From assembly GCA_035510605.1 (NCBI GenBank), contig DATKGW010000019.1, positions 1 to 31,488 of the forward strand: a DNA stretch of 31,488 bases, in the 5' to 3' direction. Of this stretch, positions 16,132 through 24,769 are shown piece by piece. This DNA comes from DATKGW01 sp035510605. Its GTDB lineage: Bacteria; Patescibacteriota; Saccharimonadia; Saccharimonadales; CAIOMD01. Both the position numbers and the translations under genes were made by a program. How positions within the stretch are numbered: the first letter of the stretch is position 1; each line of letters starts with the position of its first letter. The notes beneath the pieces were generated by a model that was given only the letters and a program-made list of their open reading frames with translations, was not told the origin of the DNA and searched no databases.

Positions 16132-16818
16132 TTATTTCCCATAACGGCGCTGCCGCTTAGAATATGCAGCAATAACATCATCTAAATCATTATAGTTAAA
16201 ATCCGGCCAGTGTTTGTCTATAAAATAAATTTCGCTGTAAGCTATCCGCCAAAGCATAAAATTGCTAATCCGCTGCTCCCCAGAGGTTCTGACCAATATA
16301 TCTACCGGCGGGATGTCCGGGGCATATAAATATTCTGCAAATTTTGCTTCTGTTACCTCGTTTGGCTTAATTTTATCGGCTACCATTCGCTTCGTCGCAT
16401 CCACTATCTCACGTCGGCCGCCATAGTTAAAACAGATGATAAATGTACCACTTATGTTGTTTTTAGTTTTCGTTTCGGCATTGGCAAAGGCAGCTAACAC
16501 TTTTTTGTCGACATTTTCTTTACTACCCAAAACAACAACCCTGATACCTTTTTGATTAAATTCTTCAAAGTATTTTTCGAAACTTCTAATTACCAAGCCC
16601 ATTAAATGTTTGACTTCATCGGACTTTCTTTGCCAGTTTTCGGTAGAAAAGGCATAAACGCTAAAATGTTTAACTCCTTTTTCAAAAGCCCGGAGGGCTA
16701 TGCGCCGTAAATTTTTAGCTCCTTCGTCATGGCCCTTTTTTATACTTAAGCCTCTTTCTTCGGCCCAGCGTCTGTTGCCATCCATTATTATGGCTATATG
16801 ATGCGGAATTTCTGTCAT
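16132..16818 (-). CDS. uppS: Undecaprenyl diphosphate synthase (cis-isoprenyl transferase)
   Basis: This 228-residue cis-prenyltransferase has the hallmark IIMDGNRRWAEERG with catalytic D13, then FSTENWQR, FNYGGRREIVDA and RTSGEQRISNFMLWRIAYSEIYF. It extends FPP or GGPP with cis isoprene units to make the C50-C55 lipid carrier for peptidoglycan and surface polymers. The length is normal. The all-trans synthase next door, 4 bases upstream, probably makes its allylic primer, so the pair forms a complete local branch to the carrier lipid. Confidence 0.96.
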   Translation of the reverse strand: MTEIPHHIAIIMDGNRRWAEERGLSIKKGHDEGAKNLRRIALRAFEKGVKHFSVYAFSTENWQRKSDEVKHLMGLVIRSFEKYFEEFNQKGIRVVVLGSKENVDKKVLAAFANAETKTKNNISGTFIICFNYGGRREIVDATKRMVADKIKPNEVTEAKFAEYLYAPDIPPVDILVRTSGEQRISNFMLWRIAYSEIYFIDKHWPDFNYNDLDDVIAAYSKRQRRYGK

Positions 16819-16822
16819 TTAT

Positions 16823-17917
16823 TCATCCGGTTCTACTTATTACATAATCTACAATCCCTGAATAAAAAAGTTTGGTATTTTTATCAAATATCGGAATATT
16901 CGTGATAGCTTTTTTAGCCGCTAAAGTCGCTTTTTTGGCTTCTGACTCAACCCGCGCCTTTGCACCACAGGCTACCATAATTTTACAAACTGCTTTATGG
17001 TCTTTGGCAGTCACAGTCTGGTTACCCAGTGCTGCTTCTAGTAAATCTCGCCCCCTTTTATCAGTCATTTCGTTAGTATATGCCACCAACAATGTTTGCT
17101 TACCCTCGCGTAAATCGTCAATGTTGGGTTTGCCTGTTTCTGTGCTATCACCAAACATACCCAGCAAGTCATCTTTTAACTGAAAAGCAATGCCGGCTGG
17201 GATACCAAAACCTTTGATTGACTCAAAGATTTTTTGGTCATCATAGCCAGCCATCGCCATACCTATTTGCATTGGATTGATAAATGTATAGTAACTACTC
17301 TTGGCTTCGTATATCTTATAAATAGTTTCTTTACTAATAGTTTTTTCATTATAAACGCTTAGCATATCATCAATCTGGCCAAAGCAGGTTTTAATAACAT
17401 TTTCGTGTAAAAGTTTTAAGGATGATGTAATTTTTTCGGGTAATTCTTTACAGCTTAGTATTACATCATTTGCAAGATGCTGGGCCAATGACCCTATGAA
17501 AATAGCCAACATATTGCCAAGATGGTTATCATTAGTAGCGTCTTTGTATTTTTTCGAATAAAGTACGTGCACTGCCGGTTGGCCGCGACGCATTGCCGAG
17601 CGGTCAACCACATCATCAATTATCAAAAAATAATTTTGAATCAATTCCATAGCCACCGCCAGATTAATTCCGGTTTGGTCTTTAGGTTTATTCGCTAAAG
17701 CTTGGTATATATACCACGCTAGAGCTCCTCTAAGGCGTTTGCCTGGGCGTGTGCTAAATTCCCTTAGATACCCAAGTGCCTCCATAGAATAAAGTGAAGT
17801 TTTTTGAGATTTCCAATAAGCTTCGTAATCATTAAAAGCAACAGCTATGGCTTGATCTATTATGTTTTTATAGGTCGCAAGTGTGTTTAATACAGATCCG
17901 GTATAATTATCATCCAT
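16823..17917 (-). CDS. Trans-isoprenyl diphosphate synthase (short-chain signature)
   Basis: This 364-residue polyprenyl synthetase has the first Asp-rich motif DDVVD (101-105) and the second at DDLLG (249-253, in QLKDDLLGMFGD), which bind the Mg-diphosphates. An aromatic residue, Y96, lies exactly five positions before the first Asp, with F97 next to it. In this family an aromatic at that position blocks chain growth and predicts C15-C20 products (FPP or GGPP). The product could prime UppS, and GGPP would also be the entry point to carotenoids. It sits directly upstream of uppS. AAAGGA lies about 10 bases before the ATG. Confidence 0.88.
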   Translation of the reverse strand: MDDNYTGSVLNTLATYKNIIDQAIAVAFNDYEAYWKSQKTSLYSMEALGYLREFSTRPGKRLRGALAWYIYQALANKPKDQTGINLAVAMELIQNYFLIIDDVVDRSAMRRGQPAVHVLYSKKYKDATNDNHLGNMLAIFIGSLAQHLANDVILSCKELPEKITSSLKLLHENVIKTCFGQIDDMLSVYNEKTISKETIYKIYEAKSSYYTFINPMQIGMAMAGYDDQKIFESIKGFGIPAGIAFQLKDDLLGMFGDSTETGKPNIDDLREGKQTLLVAYTNEMTDKRGRDLLEAALGNQTVTAKDHKAVCKIMVACGAKARVESEAKKATLAAKKAITNIPIFDKNTKLFYSGIVDYVISRTG

Positions 17918-17938
17918 TGTTAAAACTTCCTTTATGAC

Positions 17939-18502
17939 CTAAACGGTCATTATTTCTTGTTCTTTGGCCTTGGCAAGACTTTCGATTTCCAGTTTTGTGT
18001 TGGCCATTAGCTCATCAATCTGCTTTTCTATACGCGTTAGATCGTCTTGGCCGATGTCTTTGGCTAATTTTGCCTGTTTGGCATTATCTATAGCATCGTG
18101 GCGAGCATTACGTGTTGCTACTAATGATTCTTCAACTTTTTCGCTTAAGTTTTTAACGATTTCCTGGCGGCGCTCGGTGGTCAGCGGAGGAATTTGTATG
18201 CGAACCACGTGGCCGTCGTCCATCGGATTTAGGCCTAATGATTGATCACTCCTGATAGCTTCGCTGATAGCCCCGATATTATTAGGGTCAAATGGTGTAA
18301 TCTGCAGTAATTGAGCCTCCGGAGCAGTCACGCTGGCAGTTTGCTTTAATGGCATTGGAGTGCCATAGGCTTTTACCGTCACTCCATCCAGCATGCTGGG
18401 GTGAGCCCTACCCGTCCGTAACTTTTTTAATTCTTCTGCAAAGTGGGCTTCGGCTGCAGTTAATTTTGTCTTTACCCCATCAATAATTTGGCTTGGATTC
18501 AC
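17939..18502 (-). CDS. frr: Ribosome recycling factor
   Basis: This 187-residue protein has the RRF pattern: LRTGRAHPSMLDGVTVKAYG, MPLKQTASVTAPEAQLLQITPFD, the hinge and domain II, then IRIQIPPLTTERRQEIVKNL and a long C-terminal helix. RRF splits post-termination ribosomes together with EF-G. The start is GTG (18500-18502), supported by AGAGGT 8 bases upstream. It lies between tsf (70 bases upstream) and the isoprenyl synthase. Confidence 0.97.
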   Translation of the reverse strand: MNPSQIIDGVKTKLTAAEAHFAEELKKLRTGRAHPSMLDGVTVKAYGTPMPLKQTASVTAPEAQLLQITPFDPNNIGAISEAIRSDQSLGLNPMDDGHVVRIQIPPLTTERRQEIVKNLSEKVEESLVATRNARHDAIDNAKQAKLAKDIGQDDLTRIEKQIDELMANTKLEIESLAKAKEQEIMTV

Positions 18503-18572
18503 AAAATTTTACCTCTTAAATTGTACTTTTATTGTAATAGAAAACAGCGACAATTGCTATTTTAGATCTTGC

Positions 18573-19172
18573 TTAATTGACTTCGCCGAGGGCGATACGC
18601 TCAAATCGCCTAACAATAATATTTTCACCAAGCTTGGCCATGATTTCTTTTACAAAGTCACCTACCGTTTGGTTGGGATTCTTAATATACGGCTGGTTAA
18701 GCAGGCAAACTTGATCGTAATACTTTTCTAATTTTCCTTCGGCAATTTTTTCGTGCATGGCTGCCGGTTTGCCGCCGGTTTTAAGCTCTTCTAATATCAA
18801 GGCTTTCTCTTTAGCCAAAGCTTCGACTGGAACATCTTCAGCAGATACGTATTGCGGCGCGCTGGCAGCAATATGCAAAGCAATATTATGAACAAAATCC
18901 TTGAATATCTGGTTGCGGGCTACAAAATCGGTTTCGCAGTTAACTTCTACCAAAACGCCAATTCGGTCGCTGTGAACATAGGCATCAATCAGCCCGGAGC
19001 GGGCATCACGTTCGGCCCTTTTGTCGGCTTTGGCCAAACCTTTGATGCGCATCGCCTCTAGGGCTTTATCAAAATCTCCATCTGTTTCTACCAAAGCTTT
19101 TTTAGCATCGGTCATTCCAACACCGGTTAGTTCACGCAGTCTTTTAATAGTTTCAATCTCAATATTTACCAT
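18573..19172 (-). CDS. tsf: Elongation factor Ts
   Basis: The 199 residues start with the UBA-like domain (IKRLRELTGVGMTDAKKALVETDGD) and contain the TDFVARN motif (about 81-87) that contacts the EF-Tu Mg site, then a single core subdomain. EF-Ts recharges EF-Tu with GTP. At about 200 residues it is the short form, as in Thermus, lacking much of the second subdomain and coiled coil of E. coli EF-Ts. The start lies 4 bases after the rpsB stop, and the GGAG ribosome site is inside the end of rpsB, so the two are coupled. Confidence 0.97.
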   Translation of the reverse strand: MVNIEIETIKRLRELTGVGMTDAKKALVETDGDFDKALEAMRIKGLAKADKRAERDARSGLIDAYVHSDRIGVLVEVNCETDFVARNQIFKDFVHNIALHIAASAPQYVSAEDVPVEALAKEKALILEELKTGGKPAAMHEKIAEGKLEKYYDQVCLLNQPYIKNPNQTVGDFVKEIMAKLGENIIVRRFERIALGEVN

Positions 19173-19176
19173 TGTT

Positions 19177-19911
19177 TTATTCTCCTTTTTTTAAGCTTTC
19201 AGTTTTATCAATTTTTTTGGAGCGAGCACTTTGGCCTCTCAAAATCGCCTCTTTTACATAAGCGCAAGCCAGAGCAATGGTTTTTATGGCATCATCATTA
19301 CAAGCAATCGGATAATCGATTTTACTAGGGTCCACGTTGGTATCAACCAATGCAATAACCGGAATACCTAAGCGGCTGGCTTCGCGAACAGCCGTAGCCT
19401 CTTTAGCCACATCAATCACAAATAATGCACCCGGCCTGCCTTGCAGTTCCTTAATTCCACCGAACGTGATATTCATTGAATCAATCTGCTCCTGTAACCT
19501 TTGGACTTCGAGCTTATTGTATTTTGCTGCCAATTCGCCACTGGCCATCTTAGCTTCTAAATCTTTTAATCTCTTTATGCGAACATTTATGGTGTTGCTG
19601 TTGGTCATCATTCCGCCCAGCCAACGTTCTGTGACAAATGGCTGCCCGACTTCTTCGGCAACCGAACGAACAATGTCTTTAGCCTGTCTTTTTGTGCCAA
19701 CCAGCAAAAGCTGCTGGCCGCGCGTAATAATATCTTCGATAAAATTTAAGGCTGTCTCGAATTGCTCGACTGTTTTTTCCAGATTGATAATATGGTTTTC
19801 TCCGCGTTTACTATGAATAAAAGGCGCCATTTTTGGGTGCCAGCGGCTGGTGTTGTGACCAAAATGAGCACCGGCTTGTAAGAGTGCCTTAATATCTGCT
19901 TTATCTGCCAT
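19177..19911 (-). CDS. rpsB: Ribosomal protein uS2
   Basis: This 244-residue protein has the standard S2 motifs: LLQAGAHFGHNTSRWHPKM, IHIIN-like NHIINLEKTVEQ, VGTKRQAK, TERWLGGMMTNSNTI, and the C-terminal PGALFVIDVAKEATAVREA...PVIALVDTNVDPSKIDYPI. It binds the head-body junction of the 30S subunit. It heads the rpsB-tsf pair. The upstream leader of nearly 90 bases includes a GC-rich hairpin, which could serve S2 autoregulation as in other bacteria (inference). AAGGA lies close to the ATG. Confidence 0.98.
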   Translation of the reverse strand: MADKADIKALLQAGAHFGHNTSRWHPKMAPFIHSKRGENHIINLEKTVEQFETALNFIEDIITRGQQLLLVGTKRQAKDIVRSVAEEVGQPFVTERWLGGMMTNSNTINVRIKRLKDLEAKMASGELAAKYNKLEVQRLQEQIDSMNITFGGIKELQGRPGALFVIDVAKEATAVREASRLGIPVIALVDTNVDPSKIDYPIACNDDAIKTIALACAYVKEAILRGQSARSKKIDKTESLKKGE

Positions 19912-19945
19912 GATATCCTTATTCTCCCTTCGCCTGAAACTTTTA

Positions 19946-19957
19946 CCCCGAGCGGGG
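19946..19957 (-). promoter_or_regulatory. GC hairpin in the rpsB leader
   Basis: CCCC and GGGG around a 4-base loop form a short hairpin in the predicted rpsB 5' leader, about 35 bases before the ATG and between the promoter and the ribosome site. Its position fits an S2-responsive element, but I see no match to a named one. Confidence 0.3.
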
Positions 19958-20005
19958 AGGATATTTAAACTCCAGGTTGATTCGTTAAAACTTAATGTTA
20001 GTAAA

Positions 20006-20034
20006 ATGTTAACAGATTACCTCTCTTTAATCAA
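20006..20034 (-). promoter_or_regulatory. Probable rpsB-tsf promoter
   Basis: On the minus strand TTGATT (20029-20034) is followed by a 17-base spacer and TAACAT (20006-20011), with a TGn extension before the -10. Transcription would start nearly 90 bases upstream of rpsB. Each hexamer matches the consensus at four positions. Confidence 0.45.
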
Positions 20035-20047
20035 CCAATTTCTAAGC

Positions 20048-20076
20048 TTGACGCACGGAGTTAAAACCCCTATAAT
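20048..20076 (+). promoter_or_regulatory. Promoter of rpmE
   Basis: TTGACG (20048-20053) is followed by a 17-base spacer and a perfect TATAAT (20071-20076). This is the best sigma70-type promoter in the window. The ATG follows 21 bases after the -10, with a weak AAAGAG ribosome site between. It is divergent from the rpsB promoter. Confidence 0.8.
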
Positions 20077-20097
20077 TACCCGAGCTAAAGAGAATTT

Positions 20098-20430
20098 ATG
20101 AAAAAAGATTTACACCCAGATGATTACCGTCCAGTAGTTTTCGAAGACCTAAACAATGGTATTCGGATTCTGACTAAGTCGACCGCCAAAACCAGTGAAA
20201 CTATCAAATGGGAAGACGGCAAGGAGTATCCGTTAGTTAAAGTACACATCAGCAGCTCTAGCCACCCGTTTTTTACCGGCCAAGAAAAACTGGTTGATAT
20301 AGAAGGCCGCGTTGACCGTTTTAAAGCTCATCAACAAGCTGCCACCAAAGCCCGTGAGGCTAAAGTTGCCGCCGCTAAAATCGTTAAAAAACCAAAAGCC
20401 AATAAAGCCGACATAGCCGAAAACGAATAG
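20098..20430 (+). CDS. rpmE2: Ribosomal protein bL31, type B
   Basis: The N-terminal 80 residues match bL31: MKKDLHPDDYRPVVFEDLNN, SSSHPFFTGQEKLVDIEGRVDRF. The zinc-binding cysteines of the C+ form are absent, which is the type B (zinc-independent) form. An Ala/Lys-rich tail of about 35 residues follows and is probably disordered on the ribosome surface. bL31 bridges the two ribosomal subunits near the 5S region. It has its own promoter and terminator and precedes prfA, the order seen in many bacteria. Confidence 0.95.
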   Translation: MKKDLHPDDYRPVVFEDLNNGIRILTKSTAKTSETIKWEDGKEYPLVKVHISSSSHPFFTGQEKLVDIEGRVDRFKAHQQAATKAREAKVAAAKIVKKPKANKADIAENE

Positions 20431-20445
20431 CAAAATCGATCCATC

Positions 20446-20479
20446 AAACAGCGCGATTACGATCCTAGCGCTGTTTTTT
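20446..20479 (+). terminator. Rho-independent terminator of rpmE
   Basis: A 9-base stem (20446-20454 with 20468-20476, AAACAGCGC/GCGCTGTTT) closes a 13-base loop and runs into T6 on the plus strand. It sits 15 bases after the rpmE stop. A TACAAT box at about 20493-20498, 10 bases before prfA, may restart transcription. Confidence 0.8.
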
Positions 20480-20508
20480 ATTTAAATAGAAGTTACAATT
20501 ATAAAGTT

Positions 20509-21561
20509 ATGGAACAAAAAATTGTCGCTTTGCAAAGCGAACTAAGTAGCTTAAAACCCCGCCTGCAAGATCCGGGTATTTTCAGCACACCCGAATACCC
20601 CAAATTAGCGAAGCGCCAAAATTTTATTGAGTCAATACTACAGCTGTATGCCCGGCAAAAAGATATTGTTGAACAATTAGCTCAGGCCCGTGAATTGTCG
20701 GCTGGTAATGATGACCTGGCCGACCTCGCCAAAGTTGAGATTGATAAATTAGAAACCGAGTTGGCCGATATTACAGACAAATTAGACCAAGCTCTTACGC
20801 CCAAAGACCCAAATGATGAACGCGATTCAATAATAGAAATCCGTAGCGGTGCCGGTGGCGATGAAGCCAGTTTGTTTGCCGGAGAACTTTATCGAATGTA
20901 TGCCCGTTACTGCGAAACGCATAAATTTAAAATCGAATTAATCAGCCAAAGCCCCAGTGAAGTCGGTGGTTTTAAAGAAGTTATTTTTGCCATTAGGGGT
21001 ATGGATGCTTATAAAACGTTTAAATTCGAAGCCGGTGTCCACCGAGTTCAGCGTGTACCAACTACCGAAAGCCAAGGGCGGATTCATACCAGTACAGCTA
21101 CAGTGGCAGTCCTGCCGGAAGCCGAAGAAGCGGATGTAGAAATTAGCCCCAGTGATATTCGGGTTGATGTTTACAGGTCCAGCGGCCATGGCGGACAAAG
21201 CGTAAATACTACCGATTCCGCCGTCCGCATTACTCACCTACCGACCGGTTTAGTAGTTACTTGCCAGGACGAAAAAAGCCAAATCAAGAATAAAGATAAG
21301 GCTATGAATGTTTTGCGTTCTCGATTACTGGCCATAAAAATCGAAGAAGACCAAAAAACCTTATCCGATTCCAGGCGAAAATTGATTGGCTCGGGTGACC
21401 GTAGCGAAAAAATTCGTACTTATAACTTCCCGCAAGACCGGATAACCGATCACCGGATCGGTTATAGCCGTAGCAACATTCCGGCGGCTATGAACGGCGA
21501 GATTCAGGATCTGATTGACGAGCTACAAAAATTCGATCGCCAACTTAGCAGCGAGTCTTAA
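20509..21561 (+). CDS. prfA: Peptide chain release factor 1
   Basis: This 350-residue class I factor has the catalytic GGQ at 228-230 (YRSSGHGGQSVNTTDSAVR). The stop-codon motif in HRVQRVPTTESQGRIHTS fits the RF1 PxT type (PTT, 184-186), so it reads UAA and UAG. The length and domain order (N-terminal coiled coil, then domains 2-4) are normal. prmC, encoding the enzyme that methylates the GGQ glutamine, begins 5 bases later and is surely co-transcribed. Confidence 0.97.
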   Translation: MEQKIVALQSELSSLKPRLQDPGIFSTPEYPKLAKRQNFIESILQLYARQKDIVEQLAQARELSAGNDDLADLAKVEIDKLETELADITDKLDQALTPKDPNDERDSIIEIRSGAGGDEASLFAGELYRMYARYCETHKFKIELISQSPSEVGGFKEVIFAIRGMDAYKTFKFEAGVHRVQRVPTTESQGRIHTSTATVAVLPEAEEADVEISPSDIRVDVYRSSGHGGQSVNTTDSAVRITHLPTGLVVTCQDEKSQIKNKDKAMNVLRSRLLAIKIEEDQKTLSDSRRKLIGSGDRSEKIRTYNFPQDRITDHRIGYSRSNIPAAMNGEIQDLIDELQKFDRQLSSES

Positions 21562-21566
21562 TTAAT

Positions 21567-22373
21567 ATGACGGTCGAGGAATGGCTGACACAAGCCACTA
21601 AAAAACTGCAAAATGCCGGTATATTAAGTGCTCAGCTGGATTCTTTAATCTTATTGGAAGATGTAACCAAACTAAGCCAGGCCAGTTTGCTTGCCCATCC
21701 GGAAAAACAACTTACAAATCATGAATCAAACCTGTTAAAACCTAAACTCGAAAAACGCATTAACCACAGACCCCTAGCTTATATCCGTGGGTCTTTAGAA
21801 TTTTATGGCCATAATTTTATTGTTAACCCGGACGTGCTGATTCCTCGCCCGGAATCCGAAGCTTTTTTAGAACTATTGTCCGAACTAAAACCTAAAAATA
21901 ATCAAAAGTTAATTGATATTGGTACCGGCTGTGGAGCCTTAGCTATTAGCACCAAACTTAAGTTCCCGAATTTGGAAGTTTCGGCCAGTGATATATCCTC
22001 AAAAGCGCTAATTGTGGCAAAACAAAATGCCAAAAATTTAAAAGCTTCTATTAATTTTTTTAATTGTGATTTGCTTGCAAACAATATGAATATGTATGGT
22101 TATATTTTGGCAAATCTGCCTTATGTTCCAAAATTATTCTGCGTATCGCCAGAGGTTTACGCCGAGCCTAAAATCGCAATTTTTGCAGATAATGAAGGAT
22201 TAGAATATATAGAAAATTTGGCAACTCAATCTTTTGAATCATTAGCACCAAAAGGTTATTTATTGCTGGAATCTTTGCCAGAACAACAGAAAAAAATTAA
22301 AGAACTATACACGAAAACTGGATTTAAATTTGTAAAAAGAGATGGTCTCGTCCTAGTATTCGTCCGAGCCTAG
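21567..22373 (+). CDS. prmC: Release factor glutamine N5-methyltransferase
   Basis: The 268 residues include the N-terminal helical release-factor-binding domain (1-75), the linker motif LIPRPESEAFLE (91-102), the SAM motif DIGTGCGALAI (117-127) and the catalytic motif at 183-186. It methylates the GGQ glutamine of RF1 and RF2, both encoded in this window. The catalytic motif is NLPY rather than the canonical NPPY. The Asn and Tyr that contact the glutamine are kept and the first proline is lost. Its stop is only 4 bases from the stop of the convergent membrane-protein gene. Confidence 0.93.
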   Translation: MTVEEWLTQATKKLQNAGILSAQLDSLILLEDVTKLSQASLLAHPEKQLTNHESNLLKPKLEKRINHRPLAYIRGSLEFYGHNFIVNPDVLIPRPESEAFLELLSELKPKNNQKLIDIGTGCGALAISTKLKFPNLEVSASDISSKALIVAKQNAKNLKASINFFNCDLLANNMNMYGYILANLPYVPKLFCVSPEVYAEPKIAIFADNEGLEYIENLATQSFESLAPKGYLLLESLPEQQKKIKELYTKTGFKFVKRDGLVLVFVRA

Positions 22374-22377
22374 TACT

Positions 22378-23127
22378 TTAAACTGTCTTATCTTGCCAAT
22401 CCGAAAACACCACAATGATAAGTAGTAAGAGCCCCATAACTATCATCAGTTGCCTAAACAATGCTGCTTTTAGCCTTTCTTTTTGGTCAAGATAATAAAT
22501 TGTGGCTAATCCGTACCCCAGTATAGTCAGCACCAGGGCTATCTGCGGTAAAAATAGATACTCTATTACCCAATGGCCCAACACCCAGGCCATCATCGCC
22601 CCGAACCAAGCCCAAATGTGAGTGATTGTTCGGGTCATCGGTTCGTCAAATGCACCTAAAAAATGCCGAGCGCTGGCATAGCAAACCAGCCAGGTAACAA
22701 TTATGCTCAGCAACAAAGAATTATTGGGAAACGCCCTATAAAAGGCTATCAGACCGATTGCCTGGGCTATTAGGGCCTGTGCCATTACTGCTATCGGTTT
22801 AGACTTCGGTTTTAGCCAGACTAGCCAAAAAACATATACAACTGCCCATGCGGCTTGGGTATATATAGAATTCGTACCAGCCATAAAAGCCACCACCGAA
22901 AGACCAACAAAAATATCAACCAAATTAGCGCGGATGTTTGGTAACCAATAACGCGGTTTAATGGCTATCATCCGCCATTTGGCTAAAAGCACTAAAGCGG
23001 CAGCCAGAGTTGCAAAATTCAACCTGACTAAGCCCAAAACCAATATTGGTAACAAAGCATTGAGTAAAAAATGCAGGGCATGTGATATGCCGGATGAGGG
23101 TCTCAGTTTATACCAAAGTTTTTTCAT
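22378..23127 (-). CDS. Polytopic membrane protein of unknown function
   Basis: I do not recognise this 249-residue protein. It has about eight hydrophobic segments with short loops, a basic N terminus (KKLWYKLRPSSG) and a conserved-looking central segment CYASARHFLGAFDEPMTRTITHIWAWFGAMMAWVLGHW with His, Arg, Glu and Trp near membrane faces. It starts 7 bases after the LCP gene and is almost certainly co-transcribed with it, so a part in envelope polymer assembly or attachment is a reasonable guess only. No transporter or transferase motif is visible. Confidence 0.8.
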   Translation of the reverse strand: MKKLWYKLRPSSGISHALHFLLNALLPILVLGLVRLNFATLAAALVLLAKWRMIAIKPRYWLPNIRANLVDIFVGLSVVAFMAGTNSIYTQAAWAVVYVFWLVWLKPKSKPIAVMAQALIAQAIGLIAFYRAFPNNSLLLSIIVTWLVCYASARHFLGAFDEPMTRTITHIWAWFGAMMAWVLGHWVIEYLFLPQIALVLTILGYGLATIYYLDQKERLKAALFRQLMIVMGLLLLIIVVFSDWQDKTV

Positions 23128-23134
23128 CTGTTTG

Positions 23135-24748
23135 TTAACCTTGCGGCCCGGTTATAATAATAAAATCAGCCGAAAACACGCTTAAATCCAGACCTTTTAT
23201 AGATGAAACTGCCGTGGTACCCAAGCGCTGCTCCAGATAATGCTTGGTGTATTTTTTAACACCCTTGGTGTTATCAACCAGCTGCGTCGACGTAGCATTT
23301 TTAACCGGCGCATCAGCCACCTGGATAACATTATAGCCATAACCCTTAAGTTCGTCAGCCCGTTTTTGAGCCAAGCCGGATTGACTGGTACCGTTAAGTA
23401 CAATAATACTGGCATTTTCTTTAGCTATAAAACCATCTACAAGATGCGAGCGGACAAAGGCTCTAACGGCATCATAATTATCAACACCGGCTTTGGGCAT
23501 AACCACAGATTGGTCACCTACCGCACCGGTAGTTACCACCGCATCCCCTGTTTCAGCTAAATCAAAATGCGATATATTACTGTTGCTTAGTTGTTTAGTT
23601 ATGCCATAGACCCGCATCATGTCGTCAATCGACAGGTTGGTCTGCACACGACTGCCAAAAGTATCAAGTAACTGCGAAACCTTTACAGGGTTGGCAAAGG
23701 TGCCCAGAGAGAGGGATTTGTCTTTGATGCCCACAATCACCTGTTGTTGTTGCTCACCCCTGTCAAAATCCCCCCTGGCGGCACCGTGACGTGACCTGGC
23801 ATAAGCCAAAGCATGCCCACCATCCAAATGAGATGTACCGGCTGGCAGATAGAATAATTTATCGCCCACCAGCATGGTTGGATCGCTATAAGATTGGCTA
23901 AGTGTTACGTCGATACCACCTAAAGTATCAACCGCCTCCTGAAAGGCCGAAAAATCAATCATGGCATAGTAATTCATGTGTACACCCAGGTATTGCTCTA
24001 CAATACTGGATGTTTTAGCTATACCGGCTGCCTCAGCAGCTTTGGTATCTTTTGGATTTTTAGCCAAAGCCTGACCTTTGGCGCTTGTGTAAACGGCATT
24101 TATCTTCATTGGCCAAAGACCTGACGGTTTAACCCATAAATCACGCGGGATACTGAGCAAAGAAAGCTTCATATTTATCGGGTCAATACTGGCTATCATC
24201 ATGCTGTCGGTTAGATCTCCGCCTGCCGCCTCTGTTACACCGCCCTTACCCAACAACAGAATATTGACCCGGCCATCACCCTCGCCATTTAACAAATGCG
24301 GATCAATGTTTTTATTAAAAGCTAAGGCCGAACCGCCACCTTTAAATACTTTGTGGGCAGTCCACCAAGCCTTACCAAACAAAAAACCACCCACACAAAG
24401 TACCAGCACCACTAATATGAGCAATGAACGTAATAATATCTTTCTACCCCTATGGTGAGCGGGCTTTTTAATTTTTTCATCTCTTATATTCGCTAAAAGC
24501 GCGGCCCGGCCAGCTGTATTATTCGGCAATGAGTGAGCAATAGCTCCCCCTGAGTCTAATCTAGGCACCGACCTGCCTCTAAAACCATCTGGCCTCTTAA
24601 AATCATCTAGTAAAATCGGCTGGGTATGATGCACCGACTCACTACTGGCCTTTACCGGTGGAGCAATTCTTGACCTTCTTGGTTCGGCAGACAAGAATCC
24701 GTCAATTGTGCGCTGTTTATTTGGTTTATCAGATTGAAATTTATACAT
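23135..24748 (-). CDS. LytR-CpsA-Psr (LCP) family protein with a LytR C-terminal domain
   Basis: From the ATG at 24748 (537 residues) the protein has a cytosolic, probably disordered N terminus (about 100 residues), one membrane helix (RSLLILVVLVLCVGGFLFG, about 107-125), the extracellular LCP domain and a C-terminal LytR_C domain (IIVLNGTSQSGLAQKRADEL). LCP signatures are INILLLGKGG-like VNILLLGKGG, LTDSMMIASID, SIPRDLWV and the Arg-rich YARSRHGAARGDFDRGEQQQQ. LCP enzymes move glycopolymers from a prenyl-diphosphate carrier onto the cell wall. An in-frame GTG at 24757 is an alternative start. It is divergent from lepB and followed by an unknown membrane protein. Confidence 0.93.
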   Translation of the reverse strand: MYKFQSDKPNKQRTIDGFLSAEPRRSRIAPPVKASSESVHHTQPILLDDFKRPDGFRGRSVPRLDSGGAIAHSLPNNTAGRAALLANIRDEKIKKPAHHRGRKILLRSLLILVVLVLCVGGFLFGKAWWTAHKVFKGGGSALAFNKNIDPHLLNGEGDGRVNILLLGKGGVTEAAGGDLTDSMMIASIDPINMKLSLLSIPRDLWVKPSGLWPMKINAVYTSAKGQALAKNPKDTKAAEAAGIAKTSSIVEQYLGVHMNYYAMIDFSAFQEAVDTLGGIDVTLSQSYSDPTMLVGDKLFYLPAGTSHLDGGHALAYARSRHGAARGDFDRGEQQQQVIVGIKDKSLSLGTFANPVKVSQLLDTFGSRVQTNLSIDDMMRVYGITKQLSNSNISHFDLAETGDAVVTTGAVGDQSVVMPKAGVDNYDAVRAFVRSHLVDGFIAKENASIIVLNGTSQSGLAQKRADELKGYGYNVIQVADAPVKNATSTQLVDNTKGVKKYTKHYLEQRLGTTAVSSIKGLDLSVFSADFIIITGPQG

Positions 24749-24769
24749 AATATACACAAAAAGTCTCTG

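Noticed and set aside
19337..19816. Long plus-strand ORF opposite rpsB (159 codons)
   Set aside because: It lies wholly within rpsB, which has full S2 motifs, and lacks its own ribosome site.
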